From the NCBI RefSeq assembly GCF_008642235.1, contig NZ_SJEV01000002.1, positions 310,001-374,000 of the forward strand: a stretch of 64,000 nt of DNA, given 5' to 3'. Every line of letters begins with the position of its first letter. The stretch's first letter is position 1. The DNA is from Planctomonas psychrotolerans. Lineage in GTDB: Bacteria > Actinomycetota > Actinomycetes > Actinomycetales > Microbacteriaceae. Position numbers and translations under genes: made by a program. The notes under the pieces were generated by a model, which was not told where the DNA came from, did not search any database, and was given only the letters and a program-made list of their open reading frames with translations. This document shows, piece by piece, positions 1 to 8,067 of this stretch.

Positions 1-1960
1 CGGTTCGGCCGTTCCCGTCGGTGGAGCTCGATGCCGTCACGGAGGCGTCGAGAGTGACCCAGCCGCTCACCGGTCGTGGCGCGAGCCACTCGGCCAGCGA
101 CCGCGCGAGGTCCTGGTCGGGGATGACGCCGACGACCGTGATGCGGCCGGCGTTCGCGGCCCGGGTGGTGATCGCGGCCCAGCGCCGGAAGTGCGGGTGG
201 ACGTAACGGGCCAGGACGTCGGCGCCATCGACCTCGAGCCCCTGCAGGTAGTCGATCCCGGTGCCGGCCGACGGGAAGCCGTCGGCGAAATCGAGCACCA
301 TCGGCGCCGGCGGGTTCGCCGCCTCGTCGTACCAGACCCCGGCGAGCTCGGCGAGCCGGGCCGGCTGGCGTTCGGCTCGGGCCCGGCCCTCATGATCGCC
401 ATACGCCGTGCGCGGGCCGACGACGAGGTGACCGCCGGCACGCGCGTAGTCGGCGAGGAAGTCGAGATCCTCGTCGGCGGCCGTGTACAGGGCCGGCACG
501 ATCAGCACGGGGAACCGAGCGGCCGCGTCGGTCGGCGGAACGGATGCTCCTCTGCTCGGCAGAAGCTGCTGCGGCCGCACGAGCCGCTCCTGACGCTTGG
601 CGTCGAAGATTCCCCGGGTGAAAGAGGAGATGATGCGGCGGTAGGACTCCGGATCGGTGAACGCGCCCGGCGTGGCGACCGGGGATTGCGCACCGAGGGC
701 GAACTTGCTGTCGGAGTCGTAGAGCACGGCGATGTCGTAGTCGGGCTCCGCGTCCTCGAACGCCGCGCCCGCGGTGGCGAGGTCGGCACCGAGTTCGGCC
801 AGTTCGCGGTAGGCACGGCCCGGCTCGCCGCTGTGCGGCAAGACACCGCCCCAGTAAGTCTCCGCCCCGTACGGGAGGGTGTTCCAGTGCCAGTACTCGA
901 TCATCCGCGCGCCGCGGGAGACGAGCATCCACGCCGCCTGCTTCCACTGCCCGTCGTACGGTGTCTGATTGATCATCGAGAATCCGATGGACCCGGCATT
1001 CGTCTCGGTGACGAGGAAAGGGGCCTGCTTGGACGAGTACATCAGGTCGCCGAGCTGGGCGACCGCCCACGCTCCGCGGACGATCCACCCCATCGGCCCG
1101 GAGGACCGGGGTGCGGACGACGGATGGACGAGGCCGTCCTCCATCTCGTAATAGGCGTTGCCCGAGGCGATGTCGAGGCGCGCGGACAGGTCGACGTCCT
1201 CGATGCCGGGCTGTTCGTAGGAGATGCAGGTGGTGATGAACGGCCCCGGCCCGACGAGCTCCCGCACGAGGTCGGCCTGCCAACCGATGAACCCGGTGAC
1301 GAGGTCCGCCTGAAAGCGTCGCCATGCCAGATCGTACTGAGGCTGGAGGTTGCCGTCCGGCCGCCACAGGTCGTCCCAGGTGGTGAGGCGGTGCGACCAG
1401 TAGACGAGTCCCCACTCCTCGTTGAGGCGGTCCACGGAGCCGTACTGCTGTCGCAGGCGATCCTTGAACTGCTCGAAGACGGAATCGTTCAGCAGGAGCC
1501 GGAAACCGGGCTCGTTGTCGACCTGGTAGCCGATCACCGCGGGGTGGTCGCGATAGCGGGTGACGACCGCGCGGATCACCCGGTCGGCGTAGTGCCGGTA
1601 GGCACCGTGGGTGAAGTCCATCTCCTGCCGCGCGCCCCACTGCACGCGGGTCCCCGTCGCCGGCGCGGCGGCGATCTCCGGGTGGCGGCGGGCGAGCCAC
1701 ATCGGCACCGCGTACGTCGGCGTCCCGAGGACGACCCCGATGCCGTTCGCGTGCGCCGCGTCGAGGGTGGCCTCGAGCCAGTCGAGGTCGAAGCGTCCCT
1801 CCTCGGGTTCCCAGGTGGACCAGACGGACTCGCCCACGCGAATGACCGTGAAGCCGGCCTCCCGCATGAGCCGGAAGTCGCGGTCCGAATCCGTGGTCCG
1901 CTGGTACTCGGGGTAGTAGGCGGCGCCGAAGCGCACGACGGGGGGTCGGTCAGGCGACAC
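1..1960 (-). CDS. GH42 beta-galactosidase (C-terminus beyond the window)
   Basis: Glycoside hydrolase family 42 enzyme, expected to remove terminal beta-galactosyl residues from oligosaccharides. The N-terminus reads RFGAAYYPEYQ, typical of the family A-domain TIM barrel. The acid/base motif QVDNEPGF places Glu150, and VTETNAG places the nucleophile at Glu319. A trimerisation-like B domain and a C-terminal domain follow. About 653 residues are visible against a usual 650-700, so little is missing. There is no signal peptide, so it is probably cytoplasmic. The start is a GTG 11 bases inside the end of the upstream ATPase gene, implying translational coupling. It is the last visible gene of the importer operon, so its substrate is probably the imported oligosaccharide. 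GH42 also includes alpha-L-arabinopyranosidases, so the exact sugar is open. Confidence 0.92.
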   Translation of the reverse strand, partial: MSPDRPPVVRFGAAYYPEYQRTTDSDRDFRLMREAGFTVIRVGESVWSTWEPEEGRFDLDWLEATLDAAHANGIGVVLGTPTYAVPMWLARRHPEIAAAPATGTRVQWGARQEMDFTHGAYRHYADRVIRAVVTRYRDHPAVIGYQVDNEPGFRLLLNDSVFEQFKDRLRQQYGSVDRLNEEWGLVYWSHRLTTWDDLWRPDGNLQPQYDLAWRRFQADLVTGFIGWQADLVRELVGPGPFITTCISYEQPGIEDVDLSARLDIASGNAYYEMEDGLVHPSSAPRSSGPMGWIVRGAWAVAQLGDLMYSSKQAPFLVTETNAGSIGFSMINQTPYDGQWKQAAWMLVSRGARMIEYWHWNTLPYGAETYWGGVLPHSGEPGRAYRELAELGADLATAGAAFEDAEPDYDIAVLYDSDSKFALGAQSPVATPGAFTDPESYRRIISSFTRGIFDAKRQERLVRPQQLLPSRGASVPPTDAAARFPVLIVPALYTAADEDLDFLADYARAGGHLVVGPRTAYGDHEGRARAERQPARLAELAGVWYDEAANPPAPMVLDFADGFPSAGTGIDYLQGLEVDGADVLARYVHPHFRRWAAITTRAANAGRITVVGVIPDQDLARSLAEWLAPRPVSGWVTLDASVTASSSTDGNGRT

Positions 1961-2813
1961 CGGCCTGTACCTCCATGTCCCGCTGGGAGTCGAGCAGTCG
2001 TCGCCGGTCCGCCCGACGCTGTTCCTGCCGCACGGGGTCCGGCACCGGGGCAGCGAGGAGGAGACGCTGCGTGTAGGGGTGCTCCGGGGCCGACGTCACG
2101 ATGCCGCCGTCGCCGTATTCGACGATCTCGCCCTGATACATCACCGCGACGCGGTGGGAGAGGTGCCGCACGACCGCGAGGTCGTGCGAGACGAAGAGGT
2201 AGGCGACGCCGGTCTCCTCCTGGATGTCCTTGAACAGGTCGAGCACCCGCGCCTGGGTGGACAGGTCGAGGGCGGACACCGGCTCGTCGCAGACGATCAG
2301 CTGCGGCGAGAGCGCGAGCGCCCTCGCGATCGCGATGCGCTGGCGCTGGCCGCCGGAGAATTCGCGGGGCAGCCGGTCGGCGGAGTTCGACGGGAGCCCC
2401 ACCTGATCGAGCAGCCCGCGGATTCGCTTCGACGCATCTGCGGCGGACACGTTCTGCACGCGAAGGGGCTCCGCGAGCGTCTGCTCGATCGTCAGCGAGG
2501 GGTTGAGAGAGGAGTACGGGTCTTGGAACACGACCTGGATCTCATCCGCCAGGGCTCGACGCTCGCGCCGCTTGAGGTGCGAGATGTCCTTCCCCTTGAA
2601 GCGCACGCTGCCTTCGGTGACCGGTGCAAGGCCGAGGACGGCCCTGCCCAGAGTGGTCTTGCCGGAGCCGGACTCGCCGACGAGGCCGACGCACTCCCCC
2701 GGGCGGATGTCGAGTGAGACGCCCTTGAGGGCACGGAACGGCTTCTTGCCGAAACCCTTGGCGGCGTACTCGACGACGAGGTCGTCGATGACGAGAAGCG
2801 GCTCAGCGTTCAT
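1950..2813 (-). CDS. ABC transporter ATP-binding protein, DppF/OppF type
   Basis: Second nucleotide-binding subunit of a family-5 (oligopeptide/oligosaccharide) importer, 287 residues. Walker A is GESGSGKTT near residue 46, the signature is FSGGQRQRIAIARAL, Walker B is LIVCDEPVSALD, and the switch His is in VSHDLAVV. The C-terminus has the HPYTQRLL segment typical of Opp/Dpp ATPases. It pairs with the ATPase domain fused to the upstream permease; the two genes overlap as ATGA. The neighbouring GH42 gene points to glycan rather than peptide import. Family-5 systems importing cello-, xylo- or galacto-oligosaccharides are known, so the substrate here is inferred from context only. Confidence 0.93.
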   Translation of the reverse strand: MNAEPLLVIDDLVVEYAAKGFGKKPFRALKGVSLDIRPGECVGLVGESGSGKTTLGRAVLGLAPVTEGSVRFKGKDISHLKRRERRALADEIQVVFQDPYSSLNPSLTIEQTLAEPLRVQNVSAADASKRIRGLLDQVGLPSNSADRLPREFSGGQRQRIAIARALALSPQLIVCDEPVSALDLSTQARVLDLFKDIQEETGVAYLFVSHDLAVVRHLSHRVAVMYQGEIVEYGDGGIVTSAPEHPYTQRLLLAAPVPDPVRQEQRRADRRRLLDSQRDMEVQAGVA

Positions 2814-4636
2814 CGTGCACTTCTTTCGGGGAGGGTGTTGCGGTCGGCGGAGTGGGCGAGCGGGCCGCGCGCGGCGCCGTCCTCGAGGATCGCGTCGAAC
2901 AGCGACCGTGTGTACGGGTGCTGGGGGTCGCGGAAGATCGACCGGGCGGGTCCCGTCTCCACGATTCGGCCGTCCTGCATGACCGACACCCGGTCGCAGA
3001 GGTCGGCTACGACGCCGAAGTTGTGCGTCACGATCAGCACGGCGACGTGAAGGTCGTTCTGCAGGTCGCGCAGCAGGTCGAGGATGTCCGCCTGCACGGT
3101 CACGTCGAGAGCGGTCGTGGGCTCATCGGCGATGATGAGGTCGGCCTCGCAGGAGACGGCACCGGCGATGAGCACGCGCTGCGCCATCCCGCCGGACACT
3201 TCGTGCGGGTAGGAGTCGAAGGTGCGCTGCGGGTTCGGGATGCCGACCCGCGCGAGCAGTTCGAGTGCCCTCTTTCTCGCCTCTGCCCGGGAGACGCGGA
3301 GGGCGACCGTCATCGGTTCGACGAGCTGGCTGCCGATCGTGAACGACGGATCGAGGTTGGACATCGGCTCCTGCGGGATATAGGCGATGCGCCGACCGCG
3401 AATCTTCACCATCTCGTTCTCGCTGGAGTGGGCGAGATCCTTGCCGTCGAAGGACACCGAGCCGCCGACGATGCGCCCGCCGTCGGGGAGGAGGCGCAGG
3501 ATCGACCACGCGGTCTGCGTCTTACCGGACCCCGACTCGCCGATCAGGCCGTGCACCTCGCCCTTCCGAACCTGGAGCGATACGCCGTTCACGACCTGCT
3601 TGACGCCGCCGCCGGGCTGGTCATAGCCGACCACGAGGTCATCCACCTGCAGCAGCACGGACCGGGCGTCGTCGCCATCCTCGACGTGCGTGACCGGAGC
3701 CGGCCCAGAGGCGTCCGGGACGTACGCGGCTGCACCGCGACGACGCTTCTTCGGCTTGCCCGCAGCGCGCTCGAGTTCATCGCGGAGCGCGTTCCCGAAC
3801 AGGACGAGGGAGATCGACGTGAGGGCGATGGCGAGGGACGGCCAGATCAGCAGGATCGGAGCCTGATACATCCGGGAGAATGCATCGGAGAGCATCTGCC
3901 CCCAGGTGGGCACATTCGTGTCGCCGAGCCCGAGGAAGTCGAGTCCGGACTGCACGGCGATGCCGATTCCTGCGAGGAGCGCCGCCTGGATGATGATCGG
4001 CGCACGGACTACGGACAGGATGTGCCGGCCGATGATGCTCGCGTCACCCACACCGGCGACCCGGGCGGCGTCGACGAACAACTCGTTCCGCACCCCCACC
4101 ACCGCCGCGTAGGTGAGGCGATAGAACGCGGGCGCGAGGATCACACCGAAGACCGCCATGATCAGCCAGATCGACGGGCCGATGACGGCGCGTGCCGCGA
4201 GCAGGACGACGATTCCGGGCAGCGCCTGGATGATGCTGACCACCCAGACCGACACCGACTCGAACCACTTCTGGTAGTACCCGGCAAGCAGGCCGCTCGT
4301 CACGCCGATGACCGCGGCGATGAGCACCGCCCAGAGGGCGCCCGCGATGCTGAACCGTGTGGCGAAGAGCAGCCGGGACAGCACGTCGCGGCCGGCGCTG
4401 TCGGCGCCCAGCGGGTGGGCGTCGCTCGCGGGAGCGAGCACGTCCTGGATGTTCGCCTTGCTCGGGTCCATGGGCGCGAGCACGTCGGCGAAGATCGCGA
4501 GCAGGATCATCACCGTGAGCACGATGATGGCGGCGAGCCCGGTCGGGTTCCGGAGGAGGCGCCGCCCGACGTGGGACCGGGCCGCGCGGACCTCGGTCGC
4601 CACGTCGGGGGTGGGAGTGGTAGCGGATTCGCTCAT
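2810..4636 (-). CDS. fused DppC-type permease and DppD-type ATPase
   Basis: A 608-residue fusion. Residues about 1-300 are an inner-membrane permease with an N-terminal cytoplasmic tail, a first membrane helix (LAAIIVLTVMILLAIFADVL) and an EAA-like loop (DAARVAGVGDASIIGRHIL). Residues about 330-608 are an ATPase with Walker A GESGSGKTQ (Lys372), signature VSGGMAQRVLIAGA and Walker B LIIADEPTTALD. The linker is Ala/Lys/Arg-rich. The chosen ATG follows the upstream permease in an ATGA overlap; the frame stays open further upstream only as antisense noise over that permease. Permease-ATPase fusions of this type are common in actinobacteria. Together with the other permease and ATPase it makes a complete membrane complex. 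Confidence 0.93.
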   Translation of the reverse strand: MSESATTPTPDVATEVRAARSHVGRRLLRNPTGLAAIIVLTVMILLAIFADVLAPMDPSKANIQDVLAPASDAHPLGADSAGRDVLSRLLFATRFSIAGALWAVLIAAVIGVTSGLLAGYYQKWFESVSVWVVSIIQALPGIVVLLAARAVIGPSIWLIMAVFGVILAPAFYRLTYAAVVGVRNELFVDAARVAGVGDASIIGRHILSVVRAPIIIQAALLAGIGIAVQSGLDFLGLGDTNVPTWGQMLSDAFSRMYQAPILLIWPSLAIALTSISLVLFGNALRDELERAAGKPKKRRRGAAAYVPDASGPAPVTHVEDGDDARSVLLQVDDLVVGYDQPGGGVKQVVNGVSLQVRKGEVHGLIGESGSGKTQTAWSILRLLPDGGRIVGGSVSFDGKDLAHSSENEMVKIRGRRIAYIPQEPMSNLDPSFTIGSQLVEPMTVALRVSRAEARKRALELLARVGIPNPQRTFDSYPHEVSGGMAQRVLIAGAVSCEADLIIADEPTTALDVTVQADILDLLRDLQNDLHVAVLIVTHNFGVVADLCDRVSVMQDGRIVETGPARSIFRDPQHPYTRSLFDAILEDGAARGPLAHSADRNTLPERSAR

Positions 4637-5577
4637 GAGATGCGCGCCTTCGGGTTCAGGAATCCGTGCAGGATTTCGATGACGATGTTCACGACCACGA
4701 CGATCGCGGCGGTGACGACCACGAGGCCCATCACGAGGGGAATGTCGCCGCGTGCCGTGGACCCCACGGCCACGGGCCCGAGGCCGGGGATCGCGAAGAT
4801 CTGCTCGACGATGATCGCGCCGCCGAGCAATCCGACGAACTGCACCGCGAGCACGGCGAGAGCGGGGCCGCCGGCGTTCCGCAGCACGTGCTTGTAGAGC
4901 ACGCGGTTCTCGGACAGTCCGCGGCTGCGCAGGGTGCGCACCCAGTCCTGCCGCATGGTATCGATGACCGAACCCCGAACCTGCGACGCGATCGCGGCGA
5001 TGGCGCCAGTGGACAGGGCGAGGATCGGCAGAGTCACCGTGCTCAGCCAGCCAGGGAACGACGTGCCCAGTTGAACGAATCCGGTCGGCCGGAACCAGCC
5101 GAGGTTCAGGGCGAAGACGTTGACGAGGAAAATGGCGATGAGGAAGCCGGGGATCGCGAAACCGAGAACGGACACGATCTGCACCAGGCGGTCGGCGGCG
5201 CCGCGCTTCTTCGCGGCCCAGACTCCCAGGGCGGTCGCGACGACCGCGGTGAGGATCGTGGTGCCGATCACTAGCGAGAGCGTGACGGCGAGACGCGAGG
5301 TGATCGCCTCGACGACCGGCTGATTGTTGAACCAGGACGTGCCGAAGTCGCCCCTCACCGCAGCGGAGAGCCAGTCGACGTAGCGGGTGGCCAGCGGCTG
5401 GTCGAGGCCCAGTTCGGTCGCCTTCTGGGCGACCTGCTCCTGGGTGGCCGATACGCCGAGGATCTGACGGGCGATGTCGCCCGCCCCGAGGTAGAGGAAG
5501 AGGTAGGCGAGGCTCGAGACGACGAACAGGAGGAACACGCCCGCGAGCAGGCGGCGGAGTATGAAGCGGAGCATCAT
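4633..5577 (-). CDS. ABC transporter permease, DppB type
   Basis: First membrane subunit of the family-5 importer, 314 residues. It begins LRFILRRLLAGVFLLFVVS, the standard DppB/OppB N-terminal helix, followed by a long periplasmic-side loop and five further hydrophobic segments. The EAA-type loop reads VLYKHVLRNAGGPALAVLA. Two ATGs are adjacent: an AAGGA motif lies 3 bases before the first and 6 before the second, so the second may be the real start, one residue shorter. It follows the binding-protein gene after a strong stem-loop and overlaps the fusion gene by four bases. Confidence 0.93.
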   Translation of the reverse strand: MMLRFILRRLLAGVFLLFVVSSLAYLFLYLGAGDIARQILGVSATQEQVAQKATELGLDQPLATRYVDWLSAAVRGDFGTSWFNNQPVVEAITSRLAVTLSLVIGTTILTAVVATALGVWAAKKRGAADRLVQIVSVLGFAIPGFLIAIFLVNVFALNLGWFRPTGFVQLGTSFPGWLSTVTLPILALSTGAIAAIASQVRGSVIDTMRQDWVRTLRSRGLSENRVLYKHVLRNAGGPALAVLAVQFVGLLGGAIIVEQIFAIPGLGPVAVGSTARGDIPLVMGLVVVTAAIVVVVNIVIEILHGFLNPKARIS

Positions 5578-5607
5578 CGATCCTTCGAAAAGCGGGGGGA
5601 ATGAGGG

Positions 5608-5639
5608 GGTGCCGGGTCGAGCTGGCCCGACCCGGCACC
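5608..5639 (-). terminator. intercistronic stem-loop between binding-protein and permease genes
   Basis: A perfect 12-bp inverted repeat (GGTGCCGGGTCG and its complement) with an 8-base loop, starting 5 bases after the binding-protein stop. A pyrimidine-rich tract with TTTT follows on the minus strand before the permease start. Such hairpins typically protect the upstream mRNA or partly terminate transcription so that the binding protein is made in excess. The function is inferred. Confidence 0.65.
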
Positions 5640-5644
5640 GGGGC

Positions 5645-7189
5645 TTACTTGGGCTGAACGTTCCAGAGGTAGGGAACCGCGTTGCCGATCTGGGTGGTGA
5701 CCTGCGTGCTGGCGTCGCTCATGAAGATCGCCGTGGGGCGGTACATCGGCGCGAACCAGGCGTTCTCGACGATGTAGGCGTTCAGGGCCTCGCCCGCCTC
5801 CGTGGCTTCCTCCTCGGTACCGGTCTGCATGGTGTCGATCCATGCCTCGACCTCGGGGGTGCTCTGGTGCAGGGTGTTCCAGGTTGCGGCCTCGGCGATC
5901 TGGAACTGGGCCAGCTGGTAGTCGGTGGGGTCCTGCTGCAGCGTGAACCAGGTCATCGCGTAGTTCCCGCCGAGAATGCCGGGAATGAACTCGGCGCCCT
6001 GCAGCTCCTCATAGTTGACCGTGATCCCGATCTGGGCCAGCTGGTCGGCGTAGAGGGTCCAGTGCGACTCGGGGATGGCGGGAGCGCGGGGCATCGTCAC
6101 CTCGAAGCCGTCGGCGAAACCGGCCTCGGCCATGAGCTCGTTCGCCCGGTCGAGGTCGTAGGTGTAGTAGTCCTCCAGCGACTCGTCGTAGCTCGGCGAG
6201 GACGGCGGGAAGATCTGCGACGTCGGGGTACCGTAGCCGCTGCCGACGGTGGCGACGAGTGCTTCCTTGTCGAGGGCGTAGTTGATCGCCTGGCGAACGC
6301 GGACGTCGGCGAGAGCCGGGGCGATCGTGCCGTCGCGGTCGCTGAGGAGGAAGCCCCACCAGTTGAGCGCGAACTCGTTGGCGGTGAAGCCGCTGGCCTC
6401 CATCTGAGCGATGGCGCTGACGTCGATGGTGTTCGACACGTTCACCTGACCACCCTGGATCGCGTTGAGCAACGAGGTGGGGTCGGCGTAGTACTGAAGC
6501 ACGAGCTTGTCGTAGTGCTGGTCGTCGGGGTTCCAGTAGTCGGCGTTCCTGTCGAACACGTAGCTACTTCCGACGACGGTCTCTCCGGTGTTGAGGACGT
6601 ACGGTCCGGAACCGATAGGGTTCTGCGCCGTGGCCGGGTCGTCGATGGCCTCGACGGGGGCGACGAGCCCGGAGTTCTGGGTGAGGTAGGTCTCCAGCGC
6701 GGGGTCCGGCGCCGTGAGGGTCAGCTCGAGCGTCGTGTCATCGACCGCCTGCGCGGCCTCGAGGTTGACCAAGTTCGAGGCGTTAGGCGACGTGCCGTCC
6801 TTGAACGCGAGGAGGCTCGCGGCCGCGTCCTCCGCGGTGAGCGTCTCCCCGTTGGTGAAGGTGACATCGTCGCGCAGCGTCATGGTGAGGACGGTGCGGT
6901 CCTCGTTGTACTCCCATTCCGTGGCAAGGCCGGCCTCGACCTCGCCCTCCGGCGTGGCCCGGAGCAGGGTGTCGTAAACGGCCTGCGCGTAGGGCGACTC
7001 GTTCGCCCACCGCATGTCCTTCTGCGCGAACGTCGATGCCTCGGCGATGACGCCCCAGGTAAGGGTGCCGCCAGACCCATCACCGGAACCGCCGCCGGAG
7101 CTGCCGCCATTCGACCCGCTCGTGCTGCACCCGGCAAGGGCGAGCGCGCCGACAACCGCGACGACCGCGGCTCGTGTGAACTTGAACAT
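5645..7189 (-). CDS. family-5 extracellular solute-binding lipoprotein
   Basis: Substrate-binding subunit of the importer, 514 residues, normal for SBP_bac_5. The N-terminus MFKFTRAAVVAVVGALALAGC is a lipoprotein signal peptide with the lipid-anchor Cys at 21, followed by a Gly/Ser-rich linker. The mature part has the family features LTMTLRDDVTFTNGE and the QAINYALDKEAL segment. The start was chosen because GAAGGA lies 7 bases upstream and the signal peptide begins there; in-frame codons further upstream overlap the promoter. It is the first gene of the operon and diverges from the PadR regulator. Peptide, nickel or oligosaccharide binding cannot be told apart from sequence alone; the GH42 neighbour favours oligosaccharide. 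Confidence 0.92.
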   Translation of the reverse strand: MFKFTRAAVVAVVGALALAGCSTSGSNGGSSGGGSGDGSGGTLTWGVIAEASTFAQKDMRWANESPYAQAVYDTLLRATPEGEVEAGLATEWEYNEDRTVLTMTLRDDVTFTNGETLTAEDAAASLLAFKDGTSPNASNLVNLEAAQAVDDTTLELTLTAPDPALETYLTQNSGLVAPVEAIDDPATAQNPIGSGPYVLNTGETVVGSSYVFDRNADYWNPDDQHYDKLVLQYYADPTSLLNAIQGGQVNVSNTIDVSAIAQMEASGFTANEFALNWWGFLLSDRDGTIAPALADVRVRQAINYALDKEALVATVGSGYGTPTSQIFPPSSPSYDESLEDYYTYDLDRANELMAEAGFADGFEVTMPRAPAIPESHWTLYADQLAQIGITVNYEELQGAEFIPGILGGNYAMTWFTLQQDPTDYQLAQFQIAEAATWNTLHQSTPEVEAWIDTMQTGTEEEATEAGEALNAYIVENAWFAPMYRPTAIFMSDASTQVTTQIGNAVPYLWNVQPK

Positions 7190-7238
7190 CTTTGTCCTTC
7201 CATGGTGCGCAGCCCGTTGTCGGACCGTCTGGTGTGGA

Positions 7239-7267
7239 ACCCTAGACGCAAATCCGAGTACCTGCAA
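7239..7267 (-). promoter_or_regulatory. promoter of the family-5 importer operon
   Basis: On the minus strand, TTGCAG is separated by exactly 17 bp from TAGGGT, giving a leader of roughly 45 bases before the binding-protein ATG. Both hexamers resemble the candidate set upstream of the GH3 gene (TAGCAG, 17 bp, TAGGGT), which hints at shared regulation. Confidence 0.55.
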
Positions 7268-7282
7268 GGTTTTGGGACAACA

Positions 7283-7319
7283 AATACCAAGTAACTCATA
7301 ACATTTCGGTTGAGGTATT
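7283..7319. promoter_or_regulatory. inverted repeat in the divergent control region
   Basis: AATACC and GGTATT lie 25 bp apart, between the leftward importer promoter and the rightward padR promoter. The stretch is AT-rich compared with the surrounding genes. PadR-type proteins commonly bind such palindromes near their own gene, so this is a candidate operator for the adjacent regulator. No direct evidence is visible. Confidence 0.35.
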
Positions 7320-7341
7320 CATCAAGTTCTCTGCTCGGATC

Positions 7342-7371
7342 TTGCGATTGCAGGAAAATACGGGATACAGT
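7342..7371 (+). promoter_or_regulatory. padR-sulfatase promoter
   Basis: TTGCGA, an 18-bp spacer and TACAGT lie about 50 bp before the padR ATG. The same -10 hexamer, TACAGT, occurs in the candidate promoter of the CUT1 binding-protein gene. Confidence 0.5.
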
Positions 7372-7419
7372 TCCCGAGTTGCTATTCCACAGATGGATTA
7401 GCTCGTTCGAGGGAGAGCA

Positions 7420-8067
7420 ATGCTGCAACGGCTCGACATCGTCACTCTCGGATTGCTGGCACAGCATCCGCACACCGGGTACGACGTCCGCAAGTGGCTC
7501 GACCGTTACGGCTGGGCACTCGGCTATACCGCCCGGACGTCGCAGATCTATCGTCAACTCGGCCGCCTCCTCGAACGCGGATGGGTCGATTCGACACCGG
7601 ATCCTCGCCGTTCCGGCCCGGACGCGAAGCTCTACGCCCTGACGGAGCGCGGCAGGATCACCTTCGAGGAGTGGGTGGACTCCCCCTACGAGCCGGCCGA
7701 GCGGCCGATGGATCCGGACTTCCAGGTGCGAATGTTCTTCTCGCGCTCCCGTGGGCCCGGGGCACTACTCGAGCTCGTGCGCATAGAACAGCGCTTCCGT
7801 CGCGCCCAGCACGACCGACGCCTCTCGATCGACCACGACTCGGTGTCGCCCGGGGTCGACTCCGCCGAGGTCGCCTGGAACCGAGAGGTGAACCTGCTCC
7901 TCGACGGGCGCGGCCGCCTGCTCGGAGCGAACCTGCTCGCCTGGCTCGAGGCCGCCGAGGCGCGACTCGAATTGCTCGCGTCCGGCGCATTCTCCCCCTC
8001 CGCCGCGCCTCCCACGCACGACCCCGATCCCCGACGAATTCCGACCCCGGAAGGCACCGACAGATGA
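7420..8067 (+). CDS. PadR-family transcriptional regulator
   Basis: A 215-residue DNA-binding regulator. The N-terminal winged helix starts LDIVTLGLLAQHPHTGYDVRKWLD, the PadR signature, and the wing runs through KLYALTERGRITFEEWV. The C-terminal half is a helical dimerisation domain of the Vir type. It starts at an ATG after GGGAG. Its stop overlaps the sulfatase ATG (ATGA), so the two are co-translated. It probably controls its own operon, and perhaps the divergent importer, by binding the shared intergenic region. The ligand is unknown; a sugar or aromatic effector would be typical of the family. Confidence 0.9.
   Translation: MLQRLDIVTLGLLAQHPHTGYDVRKWLDRYGWALGYTARTSQIYRQLGRLLERGWVDSTPDPRRSGPDAKLYALTERGRITFEEWVDSPYEPAERPMDPDFQVRMFFSRSRGPGALLELVRIEQRFRRAQHDRRLSIDHDSVSPGVDSAEVAWNREVNLLLDGRGRLLGANLLAWLEAAEARLELLASGAFSPSAAPPTHDPDPRRIPTPEGTDR

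Noticed and set aside
191-2233. 680-codon plus-strand open frame opposite the GH42 and ATPase genes
   Set aside because: Its translation is arginine- and glycine-rich with no family motifs, while the minus strand encodes clear catalytic motifs. Long antisense frames are expected at this GC content.
1950-7189. Dipeptide/nickel importer reading of the family-5 transporter
   Set aside because: Not excluded, but the operon ends in GH42 and lies in a glycan locus, so oligosaccharide import is the better call.
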